A stretch of DNA of 64,000 nucleotides from CAWKKW01 sp963850345 (GCA_963850345.1 CAWKKW010000007.1:25080-89079), one strand, 5' to 3'. Shown: positions 36,552-46,280, numbered from the stretch's first letter. Made by a program: numbers and translations. The notes: generated by a model not told the origin, from the sequence alone.

Positions 36552-36791
36552 TCCCAAAATCCCCTCACCCTTCGTTTTTGCTCTCACTATCGGATGCTTA
36601 TTTTTCTACTCGTGCCAAGGTCCGCCCGATTGCAACCAGAAACTTGTTGAGGGCGTCCCAATCGTTAGGGCCTGTGCTACCTGTTCGATCTCCGGAAACG
36701 CCGCACCAACATCGGAATCCAGCATCGGCAAGGTTGGGGAATCTTAGCTCATTCCCGTGTTCGCCTACTGCTAATTCACATAGAGGTGTGT

Positions 36792-37610
36792 ATGTATCAC
36801 CACATTAAGAAGCTCATGTATACCGTTAACGTCGGCACACCCGATCCCAGGTTTGGCAATATGCTCCTGGAGCAGTTCGGTGGCGCCAACGGCGAGCTCG
36901 CCGCCGCCATGCAGTATTCGATCCAGGGTCTCAACTGTGAAGATCCTGCACGCAAAGATCTTCTGATGGACATCGGTACCGAGGAACTGAGCCACCTGGA
37001 AGTGGTCGGCTCCCTGATCCGTATGCACTTGAAACCAATGAAGTCCGATCGCGCCGCTGCCGAAGCGGATCCGCTCGTGGCCATCGCCGGGGGCGGCGGT
37101 GTTACCCTCTGCAACTCCGTCGGCAGCGCCTGGACCGCGGACTACCTCAAGGTCACCGGCGACCTGGCTGTCGATCTGCGCAGCAACATCGCCGCCGAAG
37201 CCCGCGCAAAAATCGTCTATGAACGCCTCATCGCCTTCACCGACGACGTGGGCAGCAAACAGGCGCTGCAGTTCCTCATGACGCGCGAGATTACCCACAT
37301 GCGCGCCTTCACCGCCGCACTCGACTCTATGGAGAAGCCACAGTTCGCGGTCGGCATCATCCAGCCGACGCCGGGTCTCGTCGATCAGTACGTCAACGCT
37401 TCCACCGGCGAGAACGAATTGGGCGACAAGGATTTCGTCGGACCATGGAATAACGGTCGCGGTTTGCATGTGATCGAATCGGGTCTCGACGTGACTCCTT
37501 ACAATCCGCAGCCCGGCACAGAAGTGACCTCGCCGCATGACTCCACCCCAGTGGGCGTCGATGTAGGCAACACCCGCTCCAAGGCCGCCAAGCAGTCCAA
37601 AGTGGCCTGA
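36792..37610 (+). CDS. Manganese (non-heme) catalase
   Basis: Disproportionates hydrogen peroxide with a dimanganese centre in a ferritin-like bundle. Metal ligands are visible: E35 (GANGELAAAM), E65 and H68 (GTEELSHLE), and further on the Glu of NIAAEARAK and the His of TREITHMRAF. About 272 residues, normal length. GAGG five bases before the ATG at 36792. Followed by a strong terminator. Cytoplasmic; no signal peptide. Confidence 0.95.
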   Translation: MYHHIKKLMYTVNVGTPDPRFGNMLLEQFGGANGELAAAMQYSIQGLNCEDPARKDLLMDIGTEELSHLEVVGSLIRMHLKPMKSDRAAAEADPLVAIAGGGGVTLCNSVGSAWTADYLKVTGDLAVDLRSNIAAEARAKIVYERLIAFTDDVGSKQALQFLMTREITHMRAFTAALDSMEKPQFAVGIIQPTPGLVDQYVNASTGENELGDKDFVGPWNNGRGLHVIESGLDVTPYNPQPGTEVTSPHDSTPVGVDVGNTRSKAAKQSKVA

Positions 37611-37635
37611 GCTACGAACTAGGTCTGAAGACGCG

Positions 37636-37668
37636 AATGCCGGGCGATCCTGCCCGGCATTTTGCTTT
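37636..37668 (+). terminator. Rho-independent terminator after Mn catalase
   Basis: AATGCCGGGC / GCCCGGCATT, 10-bp perfect stem, 6-base loop, then TTGCTTTTA. It lies 26 bp after the stop and faces the convergent MFS gene. Confidence 0.9.
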
Positions 37669-37681
37669 TACCCCCTTGCAC

Positions 37682-39043
37682 CTACGACCCCAATCCGTCT
37701 GTCATCGCCGTGCTCACCTCGGGCGGCAAAATGCCCATCTCTCTGTAAATCGGCCGCACATCCTGTCGAATCTGCGCCAGCTTCGTCGCGAACCAGGCCG
37801 CCCCTGCGATGACTACCGCGCCGCTGATCATCACTGTTCGCGGCGCTCCCATCTTGTGCGCCAGCGCGCCCGCCAGCAGGCTGCCAAACGGCGCCATCCC
37901 CACAAATGCGACAGTGTAATAGCTCATCACCCGCCCGCGCTTGTCTTCGCTCACAATCGTCTGAATGATGGTGTTGCTCGCAGCCATGCCCTGCATCATC
38001 CCAAACCCCGTCACCAGCATCGTCAGCAGCGAAAGCCACAGCACGTGAGAGAGTCCGAACCCGATCAGCCCCGCACCGAACAACCCTGCAGAGATCGGAA
38101 TCATCCGCCCCAGCCCCAGGACGCTGCGCCTCGCCGCCAGCGATAAAGCGGAGACCAGCGCGCCAATCCCAGTCGCCCCCATTAAGAAGCCGAGCGTATG
38201 CGGACCGCCATGCAACACCTGCGCGGCGAAGATCGGCATCAACACCACGAACGGCATGCCCATCAGGCTCACCACCGCGAACAGCAGCAGAATCGTCCGA
38301 ATCGGCCCCGACTCCACCACGTACGTCCAGCCTTCTTTCAACTGCACCAGCATCGAAGCCGCCGCCTGCTTCGCCGCGACCACATGCACCCGCATCATTG
38401 CGAGCGACGCGATCACCGTGAGGTAGCTCAACCCATCGATCAGGAAGCACCAGCCCTCATTCGTAACAGCGATCAACATACCCGCCAGCGAAGGACCCAA
38501 CAGCCTCGCCGTATTCACCATCGAAGAATTGATCGCAATCGCGTTGCCCAGATCCTTCCGGTCTTCCACCATCTGCACCAGGAAGGCCTGCCGCGCCGGC
38601 ATGTCGAAGGCGTTGATGACACCTTGAAACACGCTCAGCCACAGCACTTCCGCGATAGTGATGTGGTGAGTCAGCGTAAGCAGCGCCATGGCCAGCGACT
38701 GCACCATCGCCAAAGCCTGCGTCCACAGCAACACCCGGCGCCGGTCCAACCGGTCCACCCATACTCCGGCAAACGGCGCGAGCAGAAACGTCGGAATCTG
38801 GCCTGCGAAACTCACCGTTCCCAGCAGCAAGGCCGACCCAGAAAGCCGATAAACGAGCCACCCGGTCGCTACCCGCGTCATCCAGGTCCCGATCAGCGAG
38901 ACACTCTGCCCGCCAAAAAAAAGCCGAAAATTTCGGTGACGCAGCGCGCGCCATGCGTGCGACATCCCGCTGCCTGCAGGAGCTTCGCCGCGCAACGGTT
39001 CGCCCGTCACCGCTTCGTGAGTAGTTGGGTTAGGATTTGCCAA
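37682..39043 (-). CDS. MFS exporter, EntS-like
   Basis: 453 residues, 12 helices of the MFS_3 group. WRALRHRNFRLFFGGQSVSLIGTWM is the typical start; the motif A-like loop is GVWVDRLDRRRVLLWTQALAM; SEDKRGRVMSYYTVAFVGMAPFGSL is the second-half signature. A polar 28-residue tail precedes helix one. It follows the DHA2 transporter by 108 bp on the same strand. Substrate unknown. Confidence 0.88.
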   Translation of the reverse strand: MANPNPTTHEAVTGEPLRGEAPAGSGMSHAWRALRHRNFRLFFGGQSVSLIGTWMTRVATGWLVYRLSGSALLLGTVSFAGQIPTFLLAPFAGVWVDRLDRRRVLLWTQALAMVQSLAMALLTLTHHITIAEVLWLSVFQGVINAFDMPARQAFLVQMVEDRKDLGNAIAINSSMVNTARLLGPSLAGMLIAVTNEGWCFLIDGLSYLTVIASLAMMRVHVVAAKQAAASMLVQLKEGWTYVVESGPIRTILLLFAVVSLMGMPFVVLMPIFAAQVLHGGPHTLGFLMGATGIGALVSALSLAARRSVLGLGRMIPISAGLFGAGLIGFGLSHVLWLSLLTMLVTGFGMMQGMAASNTIIQTIVSEDKRGRVMSYYTVAFVGMAPFGSLLAGALAHKMGAPRTVMISGAVVIAGAAWFATKLAQIRQDVRPIYREMGILPPEVSTAMTDGLGS

Positions 39044-39151
39044 ACTGAATGTTCTCTACCCTGTAGAGATGACGAACCGCGACCCCAGGTAGACGCAATC
39101 CGACGATCTTCCCGTGACAACTCTCGCGCGCTGCCGACCAGTGCACGCCCA

Positions 39152-40762
39152 TCAATGGACGGCGATCTCGGTCTTCTCTCCGCCCGGCCGATTCTTTTCC
39201 AGCAGGAACGCCATTGGGATCATGATCAGCGAGGCCGCGCACAAGATGTAGAACACATCCACGTACCCCAGCGCCTGGGATTGCCGCAGCATCTGGTTAT
39301 AGATCTGACCCTGCGCCAGTCCCCCGGCATTGTTCTTCCCTGCCGAATTCATGAACACACCCTTCAACGCATCGATGCGCCGCTGGAAATAAGGATCGGT
39401 TGGACTCAAATACTTGATCATCTGGTCCTGGTGAAACAACGCGCGCTCAGTCACCATCGCGTTCGTAATCGCAATCAGAATGCTGCCGCCGATGTTGCGC
39501 ACCAGGTTGATCAGTCCTGCCACCTGGTTATTCTTATCTCGCGGCATGCCGAAATACGCCGCCGTGGTCACCGATATAAACACGAAAGGAATGCACGCCA
39601 CCTGCACCACGCGCATCCATGACGCCAGGCCGAAACTCATCAGCAGATTCAGGTGCGTCGCGGTGTAGTAGTACGCCGCCGCAAACATGCAGAACCCCAT
39701 CGCGATCAGGTTGCGCGCCGGAAAGCGGCTCACCGCCTGCCCCGCCAACGGCATCACCAGGACCAGCGCGATCCCGCCTCCTGAGAGCGTGAACCCCGCG
39801 ATGGTCGCCGTGTATCCCAACTCCGATTGCAGAAACTGGGGCTGCAACACGGTTGTCGCGTTCAGCAAGCCGCCCGTCAACAGCATTAGAAATGCGCAGA
39901 CCGCAAAATTTCTGTTCTTGAACAGCTTCAGATCCATCAACGGATCCTTCTTGAACCACTCCCAGACAATCAGCGCGCCGAACGAGACTACGAAAGCAAT
40001 CGCGAAAGTCACGATGAACTGTGAACCGAACCAGCCGTTCTCTTCGCCCTTGTCGAGCGTGATCTGCAGCGCGCCCATCGAGATGATGAGCAGCGTCAGC
40101 CCAACGTAATCCAGCCGGAAGAAGTTGCGCCGATCGGGCTTGTTGTAAGGAGGATCTTCGATCAGCCGCTGGGTCAGAAAAAAGGTCAGAATGCCGACTG
40201 GAATGTTGATGTAAAAGATCCAGTTCCACGAATAATTGTCGGTGATCCATCCGCCCAGCGACGGACCGATCGACGGCGCGAGCACAGCGACCAAACCATA
40301 GAGGGAAAATGCCAACCCGCGTTTCGACGGCTCAAACGAATCCGCCATGATGGCCTGCGCCATCGGCTGCAAGCCGCCGCCGCCCAATCCTTGAAACACT
40401 CTGAAGAGCAACAGCAGGCCCAGCGTCGGCGCAATGCCGCAAAGGAATGAACTCACCGTGAAAATCACGATGCAGAGCATGAAAAAGTTCTTGCGGCCGA
40501 TCACGCTCGCGGCCCATCCGCCCATCGGTAGAACGATTGCGTTCGCCACCAGGTATGAGGTTAGAACCCACGTGCTTTCATCCGCGCTCGCCCCCAGGCT
40601 GCCGGCTATGTGCGGCAACGCTACGTTCGCAATCGAGGTGTCCAGCACCTCCATGAACGCGGCCAACGCCACCGTAGCCGCGATGACCCATGGGTTCGTC
40701 TTTGGCCGCCATTTGGCCTGGGCAACGAGTTGAGGATCCGCTGTAGCCGCGGCAGCCGCCAT
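39152..40762 (-). CDS. DHA2-family multidrug efflux MFS transporter (EmrB/QacA type)
   Basis: 536 residues and about 14 helices. Family motifs: FMEVLDTSIANVALPHIAGSLG in helix one, VLTSYLVANAIVLPMGGW, GLGGGGLQPMAQAIMADSF and WNWIFYINIPVGI. EmrB-like proteins usually work with an EmrA membrane-fusion protein and an outer-membrane channel; neither is adjacent here, so partners must be elsewhere or it works alone. No regulator gene is next to it. Confidence 0.9.
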   Translation of the reverse strand: MAAAAATADPQLVAQAKWRPKTNPWVIAATVALAAFMEVLDTSIANVALPHIAGSLGASADESTWVLTSYLVANAIVLPMGGWAASVIGRKNFFMLCIVIFTVSSFLCGIAPTLGLLLLFRVFQGLGGGGLQPMAQAIMADSFEPSKRGLAFSLYGLVAVLAPSIGPSLGGWITDNYSWNWIFYINIPVGILTFFLTQRLIEDPPYNKPDRRNFFRLDYVGLTLLIISMGALQITLDKGEENGWFGSQFIVTFAIAFVVSFGALIVWEWFKKDPLMDLKLFKNRNFAVCAFLMLLTGGLLNATTVLQPQFLQSELGYTATIAGFTLSGGGIALVLVMPLAGQAVSRFPARNLIAMGFCMFAAAYYYTATHLNLLMSFGLASWMRVVQVACIPFVFISVTTAAYFGMPRDKNNQVAGLINLVRNIGGSILIAITNAMVTERALFHQDQMIKYLSPTDPYFQRRIDALKGVFMNSAGKNNAGGLAQGQIYNQMLRQSQALGYVDVFYILCAASLIMIPMAFLLEKNRPGGEKTEIAVH

Positions 40763-40916
40763 CTTCTAAAGTTCTCCTCTGTGTGGATGCGCGACCGCGC
40801 CGCAATCGCTTCGGGCCTGAACTCAAGATACTGGTGGTAGATGCGCGAAACCGCCCCGCCGACTCGAAAACTGGCGGCGAGACACGCCTCAAGCGCCCAT
40901 TTCTAAGTAGAGAAAT

Positions 40917-41597
40917 TCACAACGATTCGAGATGCTTTTTGAGAAATTCGACCGAGCGCTCCCGCGCAATCCTTGCTGCCTCCGGTTGATAACTCTCCCG
41001 CTGATCGCAATTGAATGCATGCCCCGCGTCATACCAGAAGATCTGAACCTCAGGGTGAGCCGCATGCACCTTCTCCACCTGCTCGGCGGGGATGTGCGTG
41101 TCCTGCTTGCCAAAGTGCAGCATCACCGGGCACCGCGGAGTCTGGTCGGCCACTTGCCCGATCCCGCCCGCGTAGTACCCGACCACTGCCTGCGGATCGA
41201 GCGTGGCCGCGCTTCGCCACGCGATATTGCCGCCATAGCAATAGCCGATGACGCCTGCCTTCGGTTTTCCCGAGTCCTCTCGAACCCAGGCCAGCGCCGC
41301 CGCCACATCTTCCAGCGCACCCTCCGGCGTGAGCTTGCGCATCAACTCCATCGCCTTATTCCGGTCTTCGCCCGTATAGCTCAATTCGACGTCCCGCTCC
41401 ACGCGATCAAACAGCGCCGGAGCAATCGCCAGGAAACCATCGTCCGCGTACCCGTCTGCTACCGACCGTATGTGCGAATTCACGCCGAAGATTTCCTGTA
41501 CCACCACCAGCCCCGCTATCGGTTCACCATCCGGCCGCGCCACATACGCGCCCAGGTCATGGCCATCGCTGGTTCGCAACTTCACCGTCTCGCTCAT
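40917..41597 (-). CDS. Dienelactone hydrolase family protein
   Basis: Alpha/beta hydrolase of about 226 residues. The nucleophile is Cys in GVIGYCYGGNIA, with Asp in HFGKQDTHIP and His in YDAGHAFNC, the Cys-Asp-His triad of true dienelactone hydrolases. The N terminus (VKLRTSDGHDLGAYVARPDG) is standard. ATG at 41597 has GAGG six bases upstream. No aromatic-degradation genes are nearby, so the substrate is unknown. Confidence 0.9.
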   Translation of the reverse strand: MSETVKLRTSDGHDLGAYVARPDGEPIAGLVVVQEIFGVNSHIRSVADGYADDGFLAIAPALFDRVERDVELSYTGEDRNKAMELMRKLTPEGALEDVAAALAWVREDSGKPKAGVIGYCYGGNIAWRSAATLDPQAVVGYYAGGIGQVADQTPRCPVMLHFGKQDTHIPAEQVEKVHAAHPEVQIFWYDAGHAFNCDQRESYQPEAARIARERSVEFLKKHLESL

Positions 41598-41742
41598 GCC
41601 AATCCTCTGTCGAATTACCGCCCTATTAGGATGCAGGTTTTCTGCTGCGTCCGAACGGAAGAGCGCGCCAACCGGCATCACGAATTTTCCATTCGGAGCC
41701 AGCACACACCAGTCTTCGGCCCGAAAGCCTGCAACGCAGCGC

Positions 41743-42954
41743 CTACTTCGGCTGGCCTGGACGTATCGGTAGGTAGGGATCCATTTGCTGCGTTCCCGGC
41801 AGCTCGTGCGCCGGCGCAACACGCGTATCGAAGGCCTGGCGCATGGCGAAAAACGCTGGCTTGGGATGAAGCTCAGCGTCAAACGGAAGCGAGCGTTGCG
41901 GCTTGCCATCTGCCCGCGGCTTTTCATGCGTAAGCCAGGTGTAGCGGTCGGTAATGCCCCAGGTGAGAACCGCACGCACATTCGGCTCGGCCAGCATCAG
42001 GTTCAGGTAATCCTGGTACACCCGGGCCACCGCCGCATCCCGCTCCGGCACCACGCCGGGCAGCCCCTGGTCATTGATATCCAACTCGGTGACGAATACC
42101 TGCAAGCTCAGCCGGTTTAACTCACGCACAAAGTCGCGCAAACCCCGACCCGGCTGTGGGCCCACCGCGCTCAAATGACTCTGCACCCCGACCGCATCGA
42201 TCGGCACCCCACGTGCCTTCAGCCTGCGCACCAGCAGCAGCACCTGCGCGCGCTTGCTGGTCTGCTCGTCCGTGTCGAGTTCGATTCCATAATCGTTGTA
42301 GGTCAGCAGCGCCGGAGGATCGGCTTCGCGCGCCGTTCGAAATGCCAGCTCAATGTAATCCTCACCCGCCAGTTGCAGCCAGGGAGAGTTGCGCAGCCCG
42401 TCCGGACGCCCGTCCTTCCCGTCCACGGCTTCGTTCACCACATCCCACGAATGCACCCGCCCGGCATACCGGCCAGCCACCTTCTTGATGTGCTCCACCA
42501 GCACTCCGCGCGCATTCTGCCGCGTCACTGTGGCTTGGAACCAGTCCGGCAGCGCCTCGTGCCAGCACAGGTTATGCCCGCGGACCTTCTGGTTGTGCAT
42601 CGATGCGAACACCACCAGATCATCGGCGCGGCTGAAGTCGTACTGGTCCGGCGCAGGCCGCAGCGCTCTCCACTTCATCTCGTTTTCGGCCACCACGATA
42701 TTCGCCTGGGCGGCCACAAGCGCCGCATATTCGTTCTCGTCCCGCAGCTTCGCCGGGACGACGGCACACCCCACCAGCAAGCCTCTCGCCTCGGCATGCG
42801 CCCGCAGCGAACGAACGCCATCCATCTCCACCAGCGTTGGTGGTGCAGCTTTCCTCTTCGTTCTCGCACCAGCCCAATTGCTCAGCTCAAAGGACAGCGC
42901 GCTCGCGGCCAGCATCTGCGCAGAGTTCTTAAGGAAGCTTCTTCGTGTTCCCAA
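41743..42954 (-). CDS. Endo-1,4-beta-xylanase, GH10, Tat-exported
   Basis: Hydrolyses xylan backbones outside the cytoplasm. The N terminus has a twin-arginine signal (TRRSFLKNSAQMLAASALSF). The TIM barrel shows GH10 motifs: VAENEMKWRALRP, RGHNLCWHEALPDWF, the acid/base Glu in SWDVVNEAVDG, the nucleophile Glu in VFVTELDIND, and TWGITDRYTWL. About 403 residues. I chose the TTG at 42954, just before the Tat motif and nine bases after GGAGG; a GTG at 42990 is possible but overlaps the preceding gene. No carbohydrate-binding module and no xylan-use genes nearby. Confidence 0.93.
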   Translation of the reverse strand: MGTRRSFLKNSAQMLAASALSFELSNWAGARTKRKAAPPTLVEMDGVRSLRAHAEARGLLVGCAVVPAKLRDENEYAALVAAQANIVVAENEMKWRALRPAPDQYDFSRADDLVVFASMHNQKVRGHNLCWHEALPDWFQATVTRQNARGVLVEHIKKVAGRYAGRVHSWDVVNEAVDGKDGRPDGLRNSPWLQLAGEDYIELAFRTAREADPPALLTYNDYGIELDTDEQTSKRAQVLLLVRRLKARGVPIDAVGVQSHLSAVGPQPGRGLRDFVRELNRLSLQVFVTELDINDQGLPGVVPERDAAVARVYQDYLNLMLAEPNVRAVLTWGITDRYTWLTHEKPRADGKPQRSLPFDAELHPKPAFFAMRQAFDTRVAPAHELPGTQQMDPYLPIRPGQPK

Positions 42955-42982
42955 TACGTCGATACCTCCCGCCCCAACGTCG

Positions 42983-43231
42983 CTACGCACGGATACGCGT
43001 CGCCCGGTGGGCCGCTCGCTTCACGTTTCCATCGAGCTTGCCCGTCCATCGCAAGAACTTAAGCAGCGCCCACTTTTGCTGCCACACAAAGCTGAAGATC
43101 TGGCGCGCCGTCAGGCTCTCCGCCTTCATGCCCGAATAAGTCTCGATGCGCCACTTCAGGTACTCACTCCTCCACGGAGCGAAGCGATGTCCGCGCGTCG
43201 CGTTCCAAAGAAATTTCAGGCTGGCCAGCAT
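42983..43231 (-). CDS. Small conserved-looking hypothetical protein
   Basis: 82 residues, basic and aromatic-rich: FLWNATRGHRFAPWRSEYLKWRIETYSG and IFSFVWQQKWALLKFLRWTGKL. I have the impression of similar short proteins in Terriglobia, but cannot search. GGAGA lies nine bases before the ATG. It is directly upstream of the xylanase, with which it may be cotranscribed. No signal peptide; possibly a small DNA- or membrane-associated protein. Confidence 0.65.
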   Translation of the reverse strand: MLASLKFLWNATRGHRFAPWRSEYLKWRIETYSGMKAESLTARQIFSFVWQQKWALLKFLRWTGKLDGNVKRAAHRATRIRA

Positions 43232-43384
43232 GCAGGCATCTCCGTCATCGAGTATACCGTCGCCTAGCGAGCGAGCCCTTCGATCCGCACATTCGCCTCT
43301 GCCAAGAATAGCCCGCGCATTGGATAGCTTGATCGAGGCTCCGGCTTGCCAGTACAGCCGGCCCAGATTTGAGAGCCGACCAGC

Positions 43385-44281
43385 TTACAGGTAGTCAAAC
43401 AACGAACCCTTGCCGAGTTGCGCCATCACCTGTGTCAGCGCGGTCTGCTGCGTCTTCGCGCTGCTCAACTGGGTGGCGATCATGGCCACGTCGGCCTGGA
43501 TCAGCGTAGTTTGCGAAACCTGCAGTTGCGTCGATTCATTCTGCGCGTACGTCCCCGCTCCCTGCAGCCGGTTGAGCGCGTTGTCTATCTTTACGCGTTG
43601 CTGGCTGACGTAATTCAAGGCATCTCCGAGCTTGGCCGAGTCGGCCTGCGCAGTCGGCGAGGGCGTGCCGCTGGCGAAATCCGCCACCAGCAGGTTCAGC
43701 GTGTTCAGCACGTCGTTTCCCGCCGAGGTAAAAATCTGATCGCCCGGCACATTGAGCTGGATGGTCTGCCCGTTTGGCGTCTGCAGGGAGCGAACATCGG
43801 AGTCGCCCAGATAGTTGGCCACCGCGGGGCTGGTCGACGTAGTCAGCGAGAACGGCTGCGTCGTTCCTCGGCTCCCGGCAAACACATACTGCCCCAGGTA
43901 GCTGGTGTTCGCGAGCGACAACACCTCGTCGCGGATACCCGCCAGTTCAGAAGAAATCGACGAAAGATTGCTGGGGTTGAGCGTGCCGTTGTTCGCCTGC
44001 GTCGCCAGCGACAAGGCAGTAGTGAGTTGGCTGACCACGCTTCCCAGCGCGGAGTCGCTCAGCTGCATCATGCCTTCGGTCAGGCTGGCGGTCTGCGAAA
44101 ACGTCACATCCTGGCTGTATTGTGCGTTCAGTCTCACGTTTTGCCCCGCTGCCCCCGGATCGTCGGCCAGCGAATTGAGACGCACGCCACTCGATAGCTC
44201 CTGCGTCAAACCTTGGATGTTTGCGGTGGTGTTCTCGAGCGCTGCAACCAGGTTCGTGACGTACTGCGGGTTGACTCGCAT
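43385..44281 (-). CDS. flgL: Flagellar hook-filament junction protein FlgL
   Basis: HAP3, which joins hook to filament together with FlgK. Flagellin-like N terminus (MRVNPQYVTNLVAALENTTANIQGLTQELSSGVRLNSLADDPGAA) and coiled C terminus (STQLQVSQTTLIQADVAMIATQLSSAKTQQTALTQVM) frame a variable middle. 298 residues, normal. AAGGAAG before the ATG is a good ribosome-binding site. Last gene of the flagellar block, 16 bp after flgK. Confidence 0.93.
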   Translation of the reverse strand: MRVNPQYVTNLVAALENTTANIQGLTQELSSGVRLNSLADDPGAAGQNVRLNAQYSQDVTFSQTASLTEGMMQLSDSALGSVVSQLTTALSLATQANNGTLNPSNLSSISSELAGIRDEVLSLANTSYLGQYVFAGSRGTTQPFSLTTSTSPAVANYLGDSDVRSLQTPNGQTIQLNVPGDQIFTSAGNDVLNTLNLLVADFASGTPSPTAQADSAKLGDALNYVSQQRVKIDNALNRLQGAGTYAQNESTQLQVSQTTLIQADVAMIATQLSSAKTQQTALTQVMAQLGKGSLFDYL

Positions 44282-44297
44282 GGCTTCCTTCCTGCCT

Positions 44298-45776
44298 TTA
44301 ACCGACCGAGCTCTGCACGCCCAGGTTCAGCGCGGAACTCATGATCGTGTCGAGAATGGTGAACACCTTCGAGGCCGCCTGGTAGGAACGCTGCAGGCTG
44401 GCCATCGCCGATGCCTCTTCGTTCAGGTCCACGGTCGAGAGCGCGTTTTTCTGGTTTTGTAACTGCGTCAGTGACGATTGCTCCGCCGTGTTCAACGTAC
44501 TGGTCTGCGAGACCAGACTACCCAACGCGGTCGTGAAGTCGGAGTAAAAGCCGTTAGGAGAGGTCGCGATCGGCACGCTCAAAAAACCCGCCCCGGCGAG
44601 CGAAACGCAGGTTTGATGTTGCACATTTACCATGCGAATCAGGTTGCCGCCATCCGACGGTCCCAGCGGATTGCCATTCACGTCGTAGCCGGCTGCGGCA
44701 ATCTGCGTTGGATCCTGGATGGCAAGGGAGATGCCCGCCGCGATGGTGCCCGCGACCGTAGTCGCCGTGGGAGCGGTGATCTGAAAAAACGCAGTTCCGG
44801 CAACGCCGTTGGCGTCCACGCCCACGATCTGCACCGCGTTGATGGTCGAGGCGAAACCGTAGGCGAGCGCATCCATCGCTTGCATCACCTGGGGAATGTC
44901 CTGATCGCGCGCCGTCAACACGCCGCCGAGTTGACCGCCACCCCGGGCAAATTGGACCGTCAGGTCCTGCCCGGAGGCGTCATAGACATGATTCATTCCG
45001 CCACTTGGAGAGGTGGACAATGCAAACGCCGTTCCGCCCGCCACCAGCGTGGCGCCGCTGGGCGTAGTGATCGTCAGACCGTTGTTCTCGGTCGTTACCA
45101 GGTGAACTCCGATGAATGCCGAGAGTTGCGTCAGGTCCAGCTGCCGCTGATCTTCGAGGGCTCCTGCATCTCCCTTAGGATTGTTGGTTTCGATCTCCGC
45201 ATTCAGCGATGCGATCGCCTTACTCAGCGCACTCACCTGCCCCACTACGCTCGCCGCCTCCTGGTCGAGCGACTGCTGTTGCTGGGAGAGGCTCGCGATC
45301 GCACCTTGAAAGCTGTTCGCCAGTGCGCCCGCGTTGCTGAGCACCGTCTGCCGCAAGGTGTTATCTCCGGGGTTGCTCTCGAGCTGCGACAGCGAATTGA
45401 AGAAGCTCGACATGGTGATGTCGATGCCACTCGGGTTTGCGGTGGATGCGTTGTTCACTGCTGCCGAGTTGAAGACAGATTCAATATTCTGGAGTGCGCT
45501 CAGCCGCGTGCTGGTCGCCTGCTGTTGCTGGGTCTGCTGCTGCAGCGATTGCTCGAGCACCCGGTCCCGTTTGGAACTGCTTCCGCTCACGGTTGCGCCG
45601 CCGCCATACACCCTCCCGCTTAACACAACGGTAGGATTCTCTTCCCAGTTCGCCGTCTCGCGCGTATACCCTGCCGTATTCGCATTTGCAACATTGTTTG
45701 CGACAACATTCAGTGCCGCCTGGTTGGCCTTCAGCGCGCCTGTCGCGATATTCCAGGCATTCCCTATCGTGGCCAC
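44298..45776 (-). CDS. flgK: Flagellar hook-associated protein FlgK
   Basis: HAP1, the first hook-filament junction protein. N-terminal rod-like motif (ATGALKANQAALNVVANNVANANTAGYTR), a long helical region (YNSL-like SQLESNPGDNTLRQTVLSNAGALANSFQGAIASL), and C terminus VDLNEEASAMASLQRSYQAASKVFTILDTIM. About 492 residues. GTG at 45776 preceded by GGAGG five bases upstream; longer frames from 45827 add sequence without similarity. Its start overlaps the end of the flgN-like gene by 13 bp. Confidence 0.94.
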   Translation of the reverse strand: MATIGNAWNIATGALKANQAALNVVANNVANANTAGYTRETANWEENPTVVLSGRVYGGGATVSGSSSKRDRVLEQSLQQQTQQQQATSTRLSALQNIESVFNSAAVNNASTANPSGIDITMSSFFNSLSQLESNPGDNTLRQTVLSNAGALANSFQGAIASLSQQQQSLDQEAASVVGQVSALSKAIASLNAEIETNNPKGDAGALEDQRQLDLTQLSAFIGVHLVTTENNGLTITTPSGATLVAGGTAFALSTSPSGGMNHVYDASGQDLTVQFARGGGQLGGVLTARDQDIPQVMQAMDALAYGFASTINAVQIVGVDANGVAGTAFFQITAPTATTVAGTIAAGISLAIQDPTQIAAAGYDVNGNPLGPSDGGNLIRMVNVQHQTCVSLAGAGFLSVPIATSPNGFYSDFTTALGSLVSQTSTLNTAEQSSLTQLQNQKNALSTVDLNEEASAMASLQRSYQAASKVFTILDTIMSSALNLGVQSSVG

Positions 45777-46108
45777 AAATCCTCCTGCCGATCGCCCTGC
45801 CCGCCCTCCGCCGGTATAGCGGCCCACGTGGAGCGGCTCTCACCATACTCACTCGGATCTGCGGCGATGCGTTCCAGCAGGCTCAGATTGCTGCGCGTCT
45901 TCAGCAGCAATTGTGCCAAGATTTGGCGTTTCGTCCTGCAGCGCTGCCAGGCCTCGCACGCCGCCCCAGCAACGGTCGCTGGAGCCTGCATCGTATCGTC
46001 CACCGACACAAGCAAGGAGTCGAGAGCCTCCGCGTCGGCGAAGATCAGCGCGCGAATGGCTTCCTCATAGAACGATTCCACGTTCCGCGGATTGACTGAG
46101 TCCTTCAT
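45764..46108 (-). CDS. FlgN-like flagellar chaperone candidate
   Basis: About 114 residues, mostly helical (YEEAIRALIFADAEALDSLLVSVDDTM, RTKRQILAQLLLKTRSNLSLLERI). Its size, helical nature and position directly upstream of flgK match FlgN, the export chaperone for FlgK and FlgL, but sequence similarity is too weak to be sure by eye. Start placed at ATG 46108 with AGGTG upstream; a GTG at 46141 is less likely. Overlaps flgK by 13 bp. Confidence 0.65.
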   Translation of the reverse strand: MKDSVNPRNVESFYEEAIRALIFADAEALDSLLVSVDDTMQAPATVAGAACEAWQRCRTKRQILAQLLLKTRSNLSLLERIAADPSEYGESRSTWAAIPAEGGQGDRQEDLWPR

Positions 46109-46280
46109 CTGCACCTGTAAACTCCAGACCTCGTGCGGCACTTCCCTTGATACGCCACCTCAATCACCCGACCCTCGCGTCGAACCGGTTGGTCAGCAGC
46201 AGCGCGCCTGCTCCCACCTCAGCCGCAACCAGCACCAGCCCTGATTGCACCGGGGCTTACGGCCTGTAGAACGCGACAGC

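Noticed and set aside
38198..39622. Open frame of 474 codons on the plus strand
   Set aside because: Antisense to two MFS genes and across their gap; no ribosome-binding site and His/Arg/Gln-rich shadow composition.
43341..43361. CCGGCT/AGCCGG hairpin after flgL as terminator
   Set aside because: Only 6-bp stem with a 9-base loop and no U-run on the minus strand; not listed as a terminator.
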